Shown: positions 44,545 to 53,084, counted from the first letter of the stretch. The stretch is DNA of 64,000 nucleotides from Bosea sp. 685 (GCF_031884435.1 NZ_CP134779.1:3782001-3846000); one strand, 5' to 3'. The notes: generated from the letters alone by a model not told the origin. A program made the numbers and translations.

Positions 44545-45684
44545 TCACAAATTGTCGCGCGTTGCGAGAAGGAAGGCCAGAAAGACGGGATGCGGCGCGC
44601 TCGTCGTGGGGGCCAGTTCGGGGTGACCCTGGAGGCCCAGGAAGAAGGGATGCCCGGGCCATTCGACGGCATCGACGACGCGGCCGGCGAAGCTGGTCGC
44701 GCTGACGACGAGACCCGCCTCCTGCAGATCGCGACGCAGCGACGGGGCCAGATGGAAACGATGGTTGCAGCGCACGCGCATCGTCTGCGTTCCCATCAAG
44801 GCGGCGAGACGCGTGCCCGCTACGAGATCGACATTTGCATCGCCGGTGCGATGTTCGGGCAGGGTCGCAGGCCCATCGGCCGTGATGTCCCCCGCCATGG
44901 CGACGAAGCTCTTGGTTCGCGCCTCGGGATCGGCCTCGGCGAGATTGACCATGCCATCCCCCAAAACACTCTGCGCGAAAGCGGTCGTCATGGTCTGCAT
45001 GCCCAGGCATAGGCCGAGCACCGGAACGCCGCGAGCCAGGGCAAATCGCGCCGCACGGATCTGGCCGGGGACATTGCCCATGTCCGAACCGCCCGGCAGG
45101 AGAATGCCCGCGGCATCCTCGTATAGCGCTGCATCGCTGTCCCGCGGATCGATGAAACGGATGGCGATCGCGAGATCGAGGGCCGCAATGGCGTCCTGCA
45201 GCGAGGCGAGCGCAGCCGGGTAGACGTTGCGATGGTCGTGCTCGCGCCCGACGAGACAGATTGAACGGGAGGGCTGGGTGGGCCAGGCCTGGACAGGTGC
45301 TGCTTCCGCCTCCTCCGGCGCTGCGATCTCCTCATCGATCGGAATGCCGGCCTGCAGCGCGCCTTCGCGCAGCAAGCGGCCGTCCTGCCCGAAGCTGGGA
45401 TGGATCGGCACCACGACATCGGCCTGGCGCGCTTCGGACAGGATTTCCGGAACGCTCGCCGCCGCCGCGATCGGGCGCCCCAGGATGCGCTCGGCGAAAT
45501 AGAGCCCGCTCGGCCCGAGGCCGCCGGCGGCATGGACATATTGCTCGGCGTCGGGATGCGCCGCGAGATTAAACATCGCGGGCAGATGCATGAAGCCCGC
45601 GCCGCGCCGGAGCGCCGCGACCGCTGCCGCTGCTCCGAACCGGGCCGGACGAGCCGTGTGGTCGATCACGAGATGCAGGGTCAC
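44545..45684 (-). CDS. Glutamine amidotransferase-like protein (CTP synthase-type GATase domain)
   Basis: 379 aa from a GTG at 45684 (a TTG at 45702 is also open). Residues from about 140 form a class I amidotransferase domain: ICLVGREHDHRNVYPAALAS, the oxyanion strand GILLPGGSDMG, the nucleophile Cys in VPVLGLCLGMQTMTTAF, and the His-Glu pair in GLQGHPELAP. The pattern is nearest to the C-terminal domain of CTP synthase, but no synthetase domain is present. The first 130 residues are of unknown fold. It is the last gene of a seven-gene operon, so it may remove or transfer an amide nitrogen from the compound that the operon breaks down. Confidence 0.82.
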   Translation of the reverse strand: MTLHLVIDHTARPARFGAAAAVAALRRGAGFMHLPAMFNLAAHPDAEQYVHAAGGLGPSGLYFAERILGRPIAAAASVPEILSEARQADVVVPIHPSFGQDGRLLREGALQAGIPIDEEIAAPEEAEAAPVQAWPTQPSRSICLVGREHDHRNVYPAALASLQDAIAALDLAIAIRFIDPRDSDAALYEDAAGILLPGGSDMGNVPGQIRAARFALARGVPVLGLCLGMQTMTTAFAQSVLGDGMVNLAEADPEARTKSFVAMAGDITADGPATLPEHRTGDANVDLVAGTRLAALMGTQTMRVRCNHRFHLAPSLRRDLQEAGLVVSATSFAGRVVDAVEWPGHPFFLGLQGHPELAPTTSAPHPVFLAFLLATRDNL

Positions 45685-45722
45685 GGCGTCCCCATGGTGC
45701 AAAGCGGGCGGTCGATACGGAT

Positions 45723-45760
45723 CAAGCCACTTCTTGGTTCAAGCCTCTTCTTGGTTCAAG
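45723..45760. repeat. 17-bp tandem repeat x2 at the end of the M24 gene
   Basis: CAAGCCACTTCTTGGTT is followed by CAAGCCTCTTCTTGGTT and then a partial third unit that runs into the last codons of the M24 gene (its stop is at 45756-45758). It fills the gap before the amidotransferase gene. Confidence 0.8.
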
Positions 45761-46925
45761 CCACTTGCAGCAGCGCCCTGTCGATGGTGCCGAGCACGCG
45801 GTGGCCGGTTTGCGTCACCACGATCGTCTCGCTGACGCCGACGGTAAAGCGGCCATAGATGCGCAGCGCCGGCGGCAGGTGGAACGCCATGCCGGGCTGG
45901 AGCTCGGTCTTGACGCCCTTGTTCAGGTTGAGGATCGCGCCTTCGCCCCAATCAGGCGCAAAGGAGATGCCGACGCTGTAGCCGAGGCGCTTGCGGAAGG
46001 CGTCGGTGTAGCCGGCCTTGTCGATCACGGCCTGGCAGGCGAGATGGGGCACCTCGCAGGCGACGCCAGGCCGGATTTCGTCCAAGGCGGCGGCAAGGGC
46101 GTCCTGGCAGGCCTTCATCATGTCGCTCGCCACCGCGGGCGGCGCACCGAGCCAGGCCGAGCGCATCAGCGCGGCGTGGTAGCGGTCATGGCAGGCGGCC
46201 ATTTCGAGGAAGGCCGGGTCGCCCGCCTCGATGCGGCGGCGCTTCCAGGTGCCATGTGGCACGCCCGAGCGCGGGCCCGACGAGACCAGCGGCTCCATGC
46301 CCATATATTCCGAGCCGGCCGCGATCGCCGCGCCCATCATCGCCGCCACGAGATCGTTCTCGGTCGCGCCGACCTTCACGGCGGCCAGGCCCGCCTTCAT
46401 CCCGGCATCGACATAAGCTGCGGCATAGTCGAGCTTCTCCAGCTCCAGCGGCGACTTGATGGCGCGCAGCGCCTCGACGACACCAGCCGCATCGCCAATA
46501 GTGCCGAGCTCGGCCTGGAGCGCTTCATAGACGGCGATCGGCAGGAACCAGCCGCGCTTGTCGATGGCGACGCGCTTGCCGGCGAGGCCCTTGTCGCGGA
46601 TCACCTTGGTCAGGAAGCCGACCGGATCCTCGCCATCCTGGTAGATGGCGGCGTCCGCGATGAAGGTGTTGGCGATGAAGTTGAAATATTCGAGCTGCCG
46701 GATGACGAAGACGGGATCGCCCTCGACCGGCAGCACCAGCGCCTGGAAAGTGTAGTAGCCCGGCGTCTGCTGCCCGGTGAGATAGAAGATGTTCTCGGGC
46801 CCGGTGACGACCATCACATCGAGCTCGGCCGCGGCGAGGCGCTGGCGCGCCCTGGCGACGCGGCCGTCATATTCGCTCTTCGGAAAGGCCGATTCCGAAC
46901 CCTGTACGACGCTGCCGATATCCAT
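45756..46925 (-). CDS. M24-family protein without metal ligands (creatinase/ectoine-hydrolase-like)
   Basis: 389 aa: a creatinase-type N-domain (about 20-160, MVVTGPENIFYLTGQQTPGY) and a pita-bread C-domain. The metal ligands of M24 peptidases are mostly gone: the first Asp site reads FLEMAACHDRYHAALMRSAW, the His site GYSVGISFAPDWGE and the first Glu site MAFHLPPALR; only the last Glu (VGVSETIVVT) is kept. Such members (creatinase, DoeA/EutD ectoine hydrolase) hydrolyse C-N bonds without metal. Segments such as GYSVGISFAPDWGE look most like DoeA, but the neighbours do not match an ectoine operon. The start is 3 bp after the previous stop. Confidence 0.85.
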   Translation of the reverse strand: MDIGSVVQGSESAFPKSEYDGRVARARQRLAAAELDVMVVTGPENIFYLTGQQTPGYYTFQALVLPVEGDPVFVIRQLEYFNFIANTFIADAAIYQDGEDPVGFLTKVIRDKGLAGKRVAIDKRGWFLPIAVYEALQAELGTIGDAAGVVEALRAIKSPLELEKLDYAAAYVDAGMKAGLAAVKVGATENDLVAAMMGAAIAAGSEYMGMEPLVSSGPRSGVPHGTWKRRRIEAGDPAFLEMAACHDRYHAALMRSAWLGAPPAVASDMMKACQDALAAALDEIRPGVACEVPHLACQAVIDKAGYTDAFRKRLGYSVGISFAPDWGEGAILNLNKGVKTELQPGMAFHLPPALRIYGRFTVGVSETIVVTQTGHRVLGTIDRALLQVA

Positions 46926-46928
46926 CGC

Positions 46929-48041
46929 TCAATTCTCCCAGAGTGTCTCTGTGCGCTCGCGCGCGAAGGAAAGGCCGAGGCCAGGCAGCGCCGGAGTGGA
47001 CACCAGGCCATCCGCATAGACGAGGCCGGGCGCCGGATCGTTGCTCAGGCCGTCGGCGCCGTAGAGCTCGGCGAAACGCGGCTGCGTGGCGACGCACAGA
47101 TGCAGCGCGGCGGCGGTGGCGAGGCCGCCCTCGTTCATCTGCCCGATCATGCAGGGAACGCCGGCCACGGCCAGCGCCCGGGCGGCGCGCAAAGCAGGCG
47201 CGAGGCCGCCGAGCTTCACCAGCTTCAGATGCGCCATCAGCCTGTGGCCGCCAGCGGCCAGGCGCATCGCGTCATCCTCTCCCCTGACGCTTTCGTCGAG
47301 CATGATCGGGATCGGACTGGCCTCGGCGAGCCGCGCCAGCACATCGAAGCCAACCGGCGCGACCGGTTGCTCGACATAGGCGAGATCGAACGGCGCCAGC
47401 GCTTCAAGCCGCGCCGGCGCATCCGCCAGGCTCCAGGCCGCATTCGCATCGACCGCGATCTTGACGCCGACGCCGAAGCGCTCACGCAGGCTGCGGATGC
47501 GGGCGAGATCCTCAGTGAAATCGGCCGCGCCGATGCGCACCTTCAGATCCCTGAAGCCGCGCCCGACATAGGCCTGCGCCTGGCGCAGGAAGGTCGCATC
47601 ATCCGATATGAACAGGGTCTGGTTGGTCGCATAGCTGACCGGCCCGGCCTCGGGCTTGCCCGGTTCTGACTTGCCCAGGAACGCCGCCAGCGGCTGGCCG
47701 GCGCGTTTGGCGGCGAGATCGTGCAGGGCGAGATCGACCAGCATGCGCAGCGGCGCAGCGGCGCGCGACAGCAGCGGCGGCGGCGCCGCCAGCAGCGTCT
47801 CGGGGGCGGGCGTCAGGTCGAGGTGCGGCAGCAGCGCGAGCGCCTCAGCGGCGACATCCTCCGCGGCGAGCCCGTTGAGATAGGCGATGTTGATCCGGAC
47901 CTCGCCTGTGGCCGTGATGCCGTCTGCGTCCTGCAAAGCGAGATAGAGCGTGTCGAGGCCCGCGACCGGCCCCGACGAGGCCGTGTGCAGCAGCAGGCCG
48001 CCGCCATAGCTCAGCATCGCCCGGTGCAGGGACAGGCGCAT
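46929..48041 (-). CDS. Enolase-superfamily enzyme (mandelate racemase/muconate lactonizing type)
   Basis: 370 aa. The N-terminal capping domain (1-120) is followed by the barrel with DLKVRIG (the first Lys motif, here K-x-R), metal ligands Asp in VDANAAWS, Glu in YVEQPV and Asp in LDESVRGED, and the second base Lys in HLKLVKLGG. This matches the muconate-lactonizing subgroup, which holds racemases, epimerases of dipeptides and N-acyl amino acids, and lactonizing enzymes. The K-x-R form of the first motif is a small departure. With a deacylase and an amino-acid importer in the same operon, an N-acyl amino acid racemase or dipeptide epimerase role is likely; inference. Confidence 0.88.
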   Translation of the reverse strand: MRLSLHRAMLSYGGGLLLHTASSGPVAGLDTLYLALQDADGITATGEVRINIAYLNGLAAEDVAAEALALLPHLDLTPAPETLLAAPPPLLSRAAAPLRMLVDLALHDLAAKRAGQPLAAFLGKSEPGKPEAGPVSYATNQTLFISDDATFLRQAQAYVGRGFRDLKVRIGAADFTEDLARIRSLRERFGVGVKIAVDANAAWSLADAPARLEALAPFDLAYVEQPVAPVGFDVLARLAEASPIPIMLDESVRGEDDAMRLAAGGHRLMAHLKLVKLGGLAPALRAARALAVAGVPCMIGQMNEGGLATAAALHLCVATQPRFAELYGADGLSNDPAPGLVYADGLVSTPALPGLGLSFARERTETLWEN

Positions 48042-48053
48042 CGGCTTTCCCCC

Positions 48054-49211
48054 TCAACCCGACAGCATCGCGACGGCGACGTCGCGATAGATCAGGCTCG
48101 CGGTCACGAACTCGTCGACCGGCACGAACTCGTCGGCCTTGTGCGCGACGGAGAGCGAGCCTGGACCGATCACGACGCCCTCGGCCCCCGTCGCCCGGAA
48201 ATGCACGAGGTCGCAACCGCCCTGGAAGCCGAACGGTCCCGGCTCGGCGATGCCGTGGCGGCGCGCCGCCGCGAGGCTGCGTTGCACGATCGGCCGCTCG
48301 GGGGCGGTCTCGGTGGCACCGCCCGTGGTGGCTTTCCACTCCAGGATATCGGCGCGCAGGCCGAAACGCGCATGGGCCTGTTTCAGCAGCATCGCGATCT
48401 CCGCCTTGACCCCATCCTCGTCCTCGCCCGGCACCAGCCGCCGGTCGAGCAGCAGGTCGCAGGCGCCGGGCAAGACATTGTCGGCATGGCCGCCATGGAT
48501 GCGCGTCACGGTGAGGCTCGCCTCGCCGACGAGCGGGTGGGTGCGGCGTCGGACATTCGCCTCATGCTCCTCGGCGACCATGGCGAGAAGCTGCCCGGCG
48601 CGCAGGACGGCGTTCTCGCCCAGATGCGGCGTGCCCGAATGGGCCGGAACGCCGTGGACGCGTACGAGCGGGCGCAGGCTGCCCTTATGGGCGCTGTAGA
48701 TCGTGTTGGAGGTCGGCTCGCCGACCACGGCGACATCGATCTTCGGCCGCTTGGCGGCATAGTGCTTCGCACCCTCGCTGGCGATCTCCTCATCGGCGAC
48801 GAAGATGGCGAGCAGCGTGCCCGACCAGCTCTGACGCGTCGCGGCCAGCATGCGCACGGCCTCCAGCATGGCCGCGAGCGGACCCTTGCAGTCGCAGGCG
48901 CCGCGCCCGTAGAGGCGCCCCTCCGCCTCGCGCAGGACGAAGGGATCGCTCGTCCAGCCTTCGCCGGCGGGCACGACGTCCATATGCGTGTTGAAGGCGA
49001 AGACCGGCCCCGGCCCGTTGAGAAGGCGCGCCTCCACATTGACGCGGCCGGGCATGTATTCGTCGAGCGTCACGTCGAGGCCGATCTCGCGTAGCCGCGC
49101 CGCGACATAACCGGCCGCCTCCAGCTCGCGCCCGGGCGGGTTTTCCGTGCGGATGGCGATGAGTTCGGCGAGCTCGCGCTTCATGCGGGACGCGTCGGGG
49201 GAGGTTGTCAT
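48054..49211 (-). CDS. M20-family metallo-deacylase (ArgE/DapE-like)
   Basis: 385 aa. Di-zinc site residues are visible in FNTHMDVVP (His and Asp), GRGACDCKGPLAAML (the bridging Asp), FVADEEIASEG (catalytic Glu and ligand Glu), VVGEPTS and the late SVAHKADEFVP (His). The dimerisation domain includes GVPAHSGTPHLGENAV. These enzymes remove acyl groups from amino acids or split small peptides. It is 12 bp upstream of the enolase-superfamily gene in the direction of transcription, and 29 bp after the ATPase gene. Confidence 0.9.
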   Translation of the reverse strand: MTTSPDASRMKRELAELIAIRTENPPGRELEAAGYVAARLREIGLDVTLDEYMPGRVNVEARLLNGPGPVFAFNTHMDVVPAGEGWTSDPFVLREAEGRLYGRGACDCKGPLAAMLEAVRMLAATRQSWSGTLLAIFVADEEIASEGAKHYAAKRPKIDVAVVGEPTSNTIYSAHKGSLRPLVRVHGVPAHSGTPHLGENAVLRAGQLLAMVAEEHEANVRRRTHPLVGEASLTVTRIHGGHADNVLPGACDLLLDRRLVPGEDEDGVKAEIAMLLKQAHARFGLRADILEWKATTGGATETAPERPIVQRSLAAARRHGIAEPGPFGFQGGCDLVHFRATGAEGVVIGPGSLSVAHKADEFVPVDEFVTASLIYRDVAVAMLSG

Positions 49212-49240
49212 GGCGTGTCTCGAAACCGGCAGGTCGGAGG

Positions 49241-49984
49241 TTAGTGCAGGATCTGGTCGAGGAATTGCCGCGCCCGCGCATTCACGGTCCCGCCGAAGAA
49301 ATCCGCGCTCTTGGCGATCGCGACGATCTGCCCGGCTTCCATGAAGACGATGCGGTCGGCGGCGCGCTTGGCGAAGCCCATCTCATGGGTGACGACGATG
49401 CTGGTCATGCCCTCGGCCGACAGCTCCGCCATGACGTCGAGCACCTCGCGGATCATTTCCGGGTCCAGCGCCGAGGTGGGCTCGTCGTAAAGCATCACGG
49501 CCGGCTTCATCGCGAGCGCCCGTGCGATGGCGACGCGCTGCTGTTGCCCGCCGGACAATTCGTCGGGGTAGCTGTCGGTCTTGTCGGGGATGCGGACCTT
49601 CCTGAGCAGCCCGAGCGCAATGTCATGGGCATCGTGGCGCGACAGGCCGAGAACCTTCATCGGTGCGAGCATGATGTTCTCGACGGCGCTCAGATGCTGG
49701 AACAGCTCGAAATTCTGGAACACCATGCCGATCTCCTGCCGGATCAGCGGTGCCGCTCTCAGATCCCTCCCGATATCCTGGCCCTTGAAGAAGATGTTGC
49801 CGCGGTCGGGCGGCTCCAGCAGGTTCACGCAGCGCAGCAGGGTCGATTTGCCGGAGCCCGACGGCCCGATCAGCACGACGGTCTCCTTCTCCTGAACCTC
49901 CAGGGAGCAGGTCTTCAGCGCCTGGAGCTGGCCGAAGCTCTTCTCGATACCGATCAGTTCAAGCAGCGGGCGTTGCGCGGTCAT
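49241..49984 (-). CDS. Amino-acid ABC transporter ATP-binding protein (GlnQ/HisP type)
   Basis: 247 aa, Walker A GPSGSGKST, signature [15 protein letters not shown], Walker B VMLYDEPTSALDPEM and switch His in VVTHEMGFAKRAADR. The segment IRQEIGMVFQNFELFQHLSA is typical for polar amino-acid importers. A 79-bp gap with a 15-bp tandem repeat separates it from the permease gene upstream. Confidence 0.93.
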   Translation of the reverse strand: MTAQRPLLELIGIEKSFGQLQALKTCSLEVQEKETVVLIGPSGSGKSTLLRCVNLLEPPDRGNIFFKGQDIGRDLRAAPLIRQEIGMVFQNFELFQHLSAVENIMLAPMKVLGLSRHDAHDIALGLLRKVRIPDKTDSYPDELSGGQQQRVAIARALAMKPAVMLYDEPTSALDPEMIREVLDVMAELSAEGMTSIVVTHEMGFAKRAADRIVFMEAGQIVAIAKSADFFGGTVNARARQFLDQILH

Positions 49985-50021
49985 GATGGCCTCCCGCGAC
50001 CCTGACAGAATACGTGCGTCT

Positions 50022-50066
50022 GGAATGCTTGCTTCAGGAATACTTGCCTCAGGAATGCTTGCCTCA
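50022..50066. repeat. 15-bp tandem repeat x3 between permease and ATPase genes
   Basis: GGAATGCTTGCTTCA, GGAATACTTGCCTCA and GGAATGCTTGCCTCA follow one another; the last unit ends in the permease stop codon (50064-50066). It occupies most of the gap between two genes of one operon. Confidence 0.88.
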
Positions 50067-50783
50067 TCGGATGTCAGCCGCCGCAGTCAGGCGCTCGCCG
50101 AGCGGCTTGGCCTGCCTTCGTGCACGGGCCCGCTTGGGGTCCAGCGCCTGCTCGAGCCAGGCCTGGCCCGCCATGAAGATGGTCGTGAGCACGAGATAGT
50201 AGATGCCGGCGGCCGACAGGGCCTCGAAATAGCGGAAATTGGCGCTCGCGGTCTGGTTCGCGATCAAAAGCAGCTCCTCCACCGCCACGACGGAGACGAG
50301 CGCGCTCGTCTTCAGCATTCCGATCATCTGGTTGCCGACCGGCGGAAGGATGATGCGCAGCGCTTGCGGCAGCACGACGTGACGCATGACGCCGGCGCGC
50401 GTCATGCCGAGCGCAAGGCCGGCCGTGCGCTGGCCCCTGGTCACCGATTTGATGCCGGACCGCAGGATCTCCGCCATATAGGCGCCCTCGTTCAGCGAAA
50501 GCGCGATCACCGCCGACATGAAGGCCGACAGGCGAATGCCGAAGCCGGGCAGGACATTGTAGATGAAGATGATCTGGAACAGCACGGGCGTGCCGCGGAA
50601 CAGCCAGAGATAGAACAGCGCGATGACGCGCAGAAGCGTCAGCCGCGCCTCTTGAAGCAGGGCGACGACCAGCCCTGCCAGGATGCCGAAAAACAGGGAC
50701 GTCACGGTGATGAGCAGCGTCATCATCGCGCCGTGAAAGAAGATCGGCGACAGCACGTAATCGAGGACGAGCTGAAAGGACAT
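50064..50783 (-). CDS. Amino-acid ABC transporter permease (HisM/GlnP type)
   Basis: 239 aa from the Met at 50783; the longer frame to 50855 begins in repeat DNA and is rejected. It has the polar amino-acid permease pattern: MTLLITVTSLFFGILAGLVV, LFRGTPVLFQIIFIYNVLPG, SLNEGAYMAEILRSGIKSV with the docking loop RGQRTAGLALGMTRAGVMRH and the motif LPQALRIILPPVGNQMI. A single permease gene probably forms a homodimer. Between it and the binding-protein gene lies a family B palindrome. Confidence 0.92.
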   Translation of the reverse strand: MSFQLVLDYVLSPIFFHGAMMTLLITVTSLFFGILAGLVVALLQEARLTLLRVIALFYLWLFRGTPVLFQIIFIYNVLPGFGIRLSAFMSAVIALSLNEGAYMAEILRSGIKSVTRGQRTAGLALGMTRAGVMRHVVLPQALRIILPPVGNQMIGMLKTSALVSVVAVEELLLIANQTASANFRYFEALSAAGIYYLVLTTIFMAGQAWLEQALDPKRARARRQAKPLGERLTAAADIR

Positions 50784-50835
50784 CAGGACACTCGGCCGTG
50801 CTTGGTTCTGAGCGACCGCTTGGAACCTCCGCGAG

Positions 50836-50952
50836 CCCTCATCCTGAGGAGCCATTTCCTCGGAAATGGCGTATCGAAGGATACTCCAGGAGGTTCGGGA
50901 ACCGTCTGGATCATCCTTCGAGACGCCGCTTCGCGGCTCCTCAGGATGAGGG
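50836..50952. repeat. Dispersed palindrome family B, copy inside an ABC operon
   Basis: The outer arms are the same as at 29680 (CCCTCATCCTGAGGAGCC at 50836-50853, complement at 50935-50952). The inner arms match with a few changes. It lies in the 275-bp gap between the binding-protein gene and the permease gene of one operon. Confidence 0.9.
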
Positions 50953-51058
50953 CTGGACGTTCCAAAACGGCTCTGAGGTCTCGCATGGTTCTGAGATCTC
51001 GGCTACGCGGCGACATCATTGGCGGCCTCGTCAGGCGAGGCCGCCAGTCTTCCGGCAC

Positions 51059-51868
51059 TCAGTTGAAGATGGAGACCGAGGCCGGCAGCTTCCACTTCGC
51101 CAGCAGGCCCTTATAGGTTCCGTCCGCGACGACCTCCGCGATGGCCGCCTTGAGCGAGGCCTGCATCGCTTCATCGCCCTTGCGGGTGGCGATGCCGATC
51201 GAGGTGTTCGACTCGAACTCCGCCCCGACCGTCTCGAAGATCCCGGGCAGCTCGTCGAGCACCTTCGCCGCGCCCGGCGTCGAGTCGTAGACCGCGTCCG
51301 CTCGCCCCTGACGCAGGTTCAGCCAGGAATCCTGCGCGGTCGGAAAGGTCTTCACATCGACGCTCTTGAGGCCCTTGTCCTTGCAGTTCTTGTCATCGGC
51401 GCGAGCCTGACTCTCCTGGATGCCGCCGAGCGTGACGGCGATGGTCTTGCCGCAGAGCGTCTCGTTGCGGCCGGTGATCTTGGCGGCATTGCCGGCCTGG
51501 ACCACCACCATGTTGCCGATCTTCATGTAAGGCACGAAATCGACCTGCTCGGCCCGCGCCGGGTTCATGTACATCGCCGAATTGATGATATCGAGCCGCC
51601 CGCCCTGCAGCGCGGGAATGAGGCCCTTGAACTCCATGTTCATCGGCGCCGGCTTGGCCTTCAGCTTCTGGCTGATCGCCTCGACGAAATCGATATCGAA
51701 GCCGGTGAGCTTGCCATCCTTCTGGAACTCGAAGGGCGCAAATGTCGCCGCGACGCCATAGGTCAGCGCGCCGGCCTCGACGACGCCGCTCTTGGGCAGC
51801 TCGGCGGCCATGGCGGCGTGCGCCAACCCCAATGGCACTATGAATGCTGAAGCGAGTTTTCGAAGCAT
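51059..51868 (-). CDS. Amino-acid ABC transporter substrate-binding protein (family 3)
   Basis: 269 aa with a Sec signal (MLRKLASAFIVPLGLAHAAM, cut after AMA). The mature part has the family-3 pattern: LTYGVAATFAPFEFQKDGKL, TGFDIDFVEAISQKL, then GRLDIINSAMYMNPARAEQV with the Arg that usually grips the carboxylate, and VTLGGIQESQARADD. It is the first gene of the seven-gene operon. The gap to the divergent GntR regulator is about 280 bp. Confidence 0.92.
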   Translation of the reverse strand: MLRKLASAFIVPLGLAHAAMAAELPKSGVVEAGALTYGVAATFAPFEFQKDGKLTGFDIDFVEAISQKLKAKPAPMNMEFKGLIPALQGGRLDIINSAMYMNPARAEQVDFVPYMKIGNMVVVQAGNAAKITGRNETLCGKTIAVTLGGIQESQARADDKNCKDKGLKSVDVKTFPTAQDSWLNLRQGRADAVYDSTPGAAKVLDELPGIFETVGAEFESNTSIGIATRKGDEAMQASLKAAIAEVVADGTYKGLLAKWKLPASVSIFN

Positions 51869-52152
51869 GCCATTCCCCTCGTCGCGAACAGATTGCTCTA
51901 TTGGTCAGCAACAATACAAGCCGGAACCGGAAAGGAGTCAACGCAGCCCCCGCGCGGCCCTTGATCAAATACCGGGCACGCACTGGCCAAATCCGCGCCG
52001 AAATCCGCTTGCGGCCCGGGCGATGTGAAGGCGAGGCTCGTATTTTTGCGGCCGTCTGCTCAGCGGCGGCGCCACTGCGCTTGCCCAAAACCGCCACCCC
52101 ATTGTATCGATTGTTTGAAAGCGTTCGATCGATGCGATCAGATGGGGACAGG

Positions 52153-53079
52153 ATGGCCCGCGGTTCGAGCCAGCGGCGGCACAAGCTCGCCAATCAAATT
52201 CTCGATGTCGTCCGCGAGGCGCGCTTTGAACCCGGACACCATCTGCGCGAGCAAGCGCTCGGCGACCTGCTTCAGGTTTCGCGGACGCCGATCCGCTCGG
52301 CGCTGCAGCTTCTCGCCGAGCGCGGCATCCTCGAAGCGCGCCGCAACCACGGCTATTTCCTCCTGGCGCGTCCTGAAGAGCTCTACCGGCTCGAGCTGGA
52401 GGTGCCCTCGACATCCGATCAGGATCTGTATGCGCTCATCGTGCAGGATCGCCTGGTCGGGCGACTGCCGGTGACCTTCATTCAAAGCGACATCGCGCGA
52501 CGTTATGAGGTCGACCGCGCCGCGCTCCAGCGGACGCTGCTGCGCCTGCTCGACGACGGCCTCATCCATCGCAATACCGGGCGCGGCTGGAGCTTCGTGC
52601 CGACATTGGACACCAAGATCGGCATGCACGGCAGCTATGCCTTCCGCAGCATTATCGAGCCCGCCATCCTGCTGCTGCAGGACTTCCGGGCGGATGCGGC
52701 CATGATCGAGCGCAGCCGCCTGCAGCACCTCTATCTCGTGGCCCATCCCGCGATCGAAACGGTGGACCGGGCCCAGCTGTTCGAGACGGATGCCCAGTTC
52801 CACGAGATGCTGGCGGAATTCGGCGGCAACCCGTTCTTCCTCCAGGCCATCCAGCAGCAGAACCGCATGCGGCGGCTTCTCGAATTCGGCGGCTATGTCA
52901 ATCGCCGCCGGGTCAAGGACTGGTGCCGCGAGCACCTGGCCATTCTCGACGCGGTCAGTGCCGGCGCCCGCGAGAAGGCGGCCCAGATGATGGGCGAGCA
53001 TCTGAAAAACGCCTTCGCGGCGGTCCCGAACTTCAGCCTCGAGGATCGCAGCTCCAACCCGGCGAAACCGCGCGCCTGA
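52153..53079 (+). CDS. GntR-family regulator with two winged-helix domains and FCD-type C-domain
   Basis: 308 aa from the ATG at 52153 (52132 is also open; the frame up to 51844 is not native). The first GntR winged helix is about residues 10-75 (ANQILDVVREARFEPGHHLR, VSRTPIRSALQLLAERGILE). A second winged helix follows (FIQSDIARRYEVDRAALQRT, LLRLLDDGLIHRNTGRGW). The C-terminal part is an all-helical FCD-type effector domain (FRSIIEPAILLLQDFRADAA, HEMLAEFGGNPFFLQAI, HLAILDAVSAGAREKAAQMM). Two DNA-binding domains in tandem are less common in this family. It is divergent from the seven-gene operon and probably represses it until an intermediate binds. Confidence 0.88.
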   Translation: MARGSSQRRHKLANQILDVVREARFEPGHHLREQALGDLLQVSRTPIRSALQLLAERGILEARRNHGYFLLARPEELYRLELEVPSTSDQDLYALIVQDRLVGRLPVTFIQSDIARRYEVDRAALQRTLLRLLDDGLIHRNTGRGWSFVPTLDTKIGMHGSYAFRSIIEPAILLLQDFRADAAMIERSRLQHLYLVAHPAIETVDRAQLFETDAQFHEMLAEFGGNPFFLQAIQQQNRMRRLLEFGGYVNRRRVKDWCREHLAILDAVSAGAREKAAQMMGEHLKNAFAAVPNFSLEDRSSNPAKPRA

Positions 53080-53084
53080 CAATA

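Noticed and set aside
50784..50855. N-terminal extension of the amino-acid permease
   Set aside because: The added residues come from the family B repeat and are absent from the usual permease length of about 240 aa.
51844..52131. N-terminal extension of the GntR frame over the binding-protein start
   Set aside because: It would cover the divergent promoter region, and its composition is unlike protein; the winged helix starts well after 52153.
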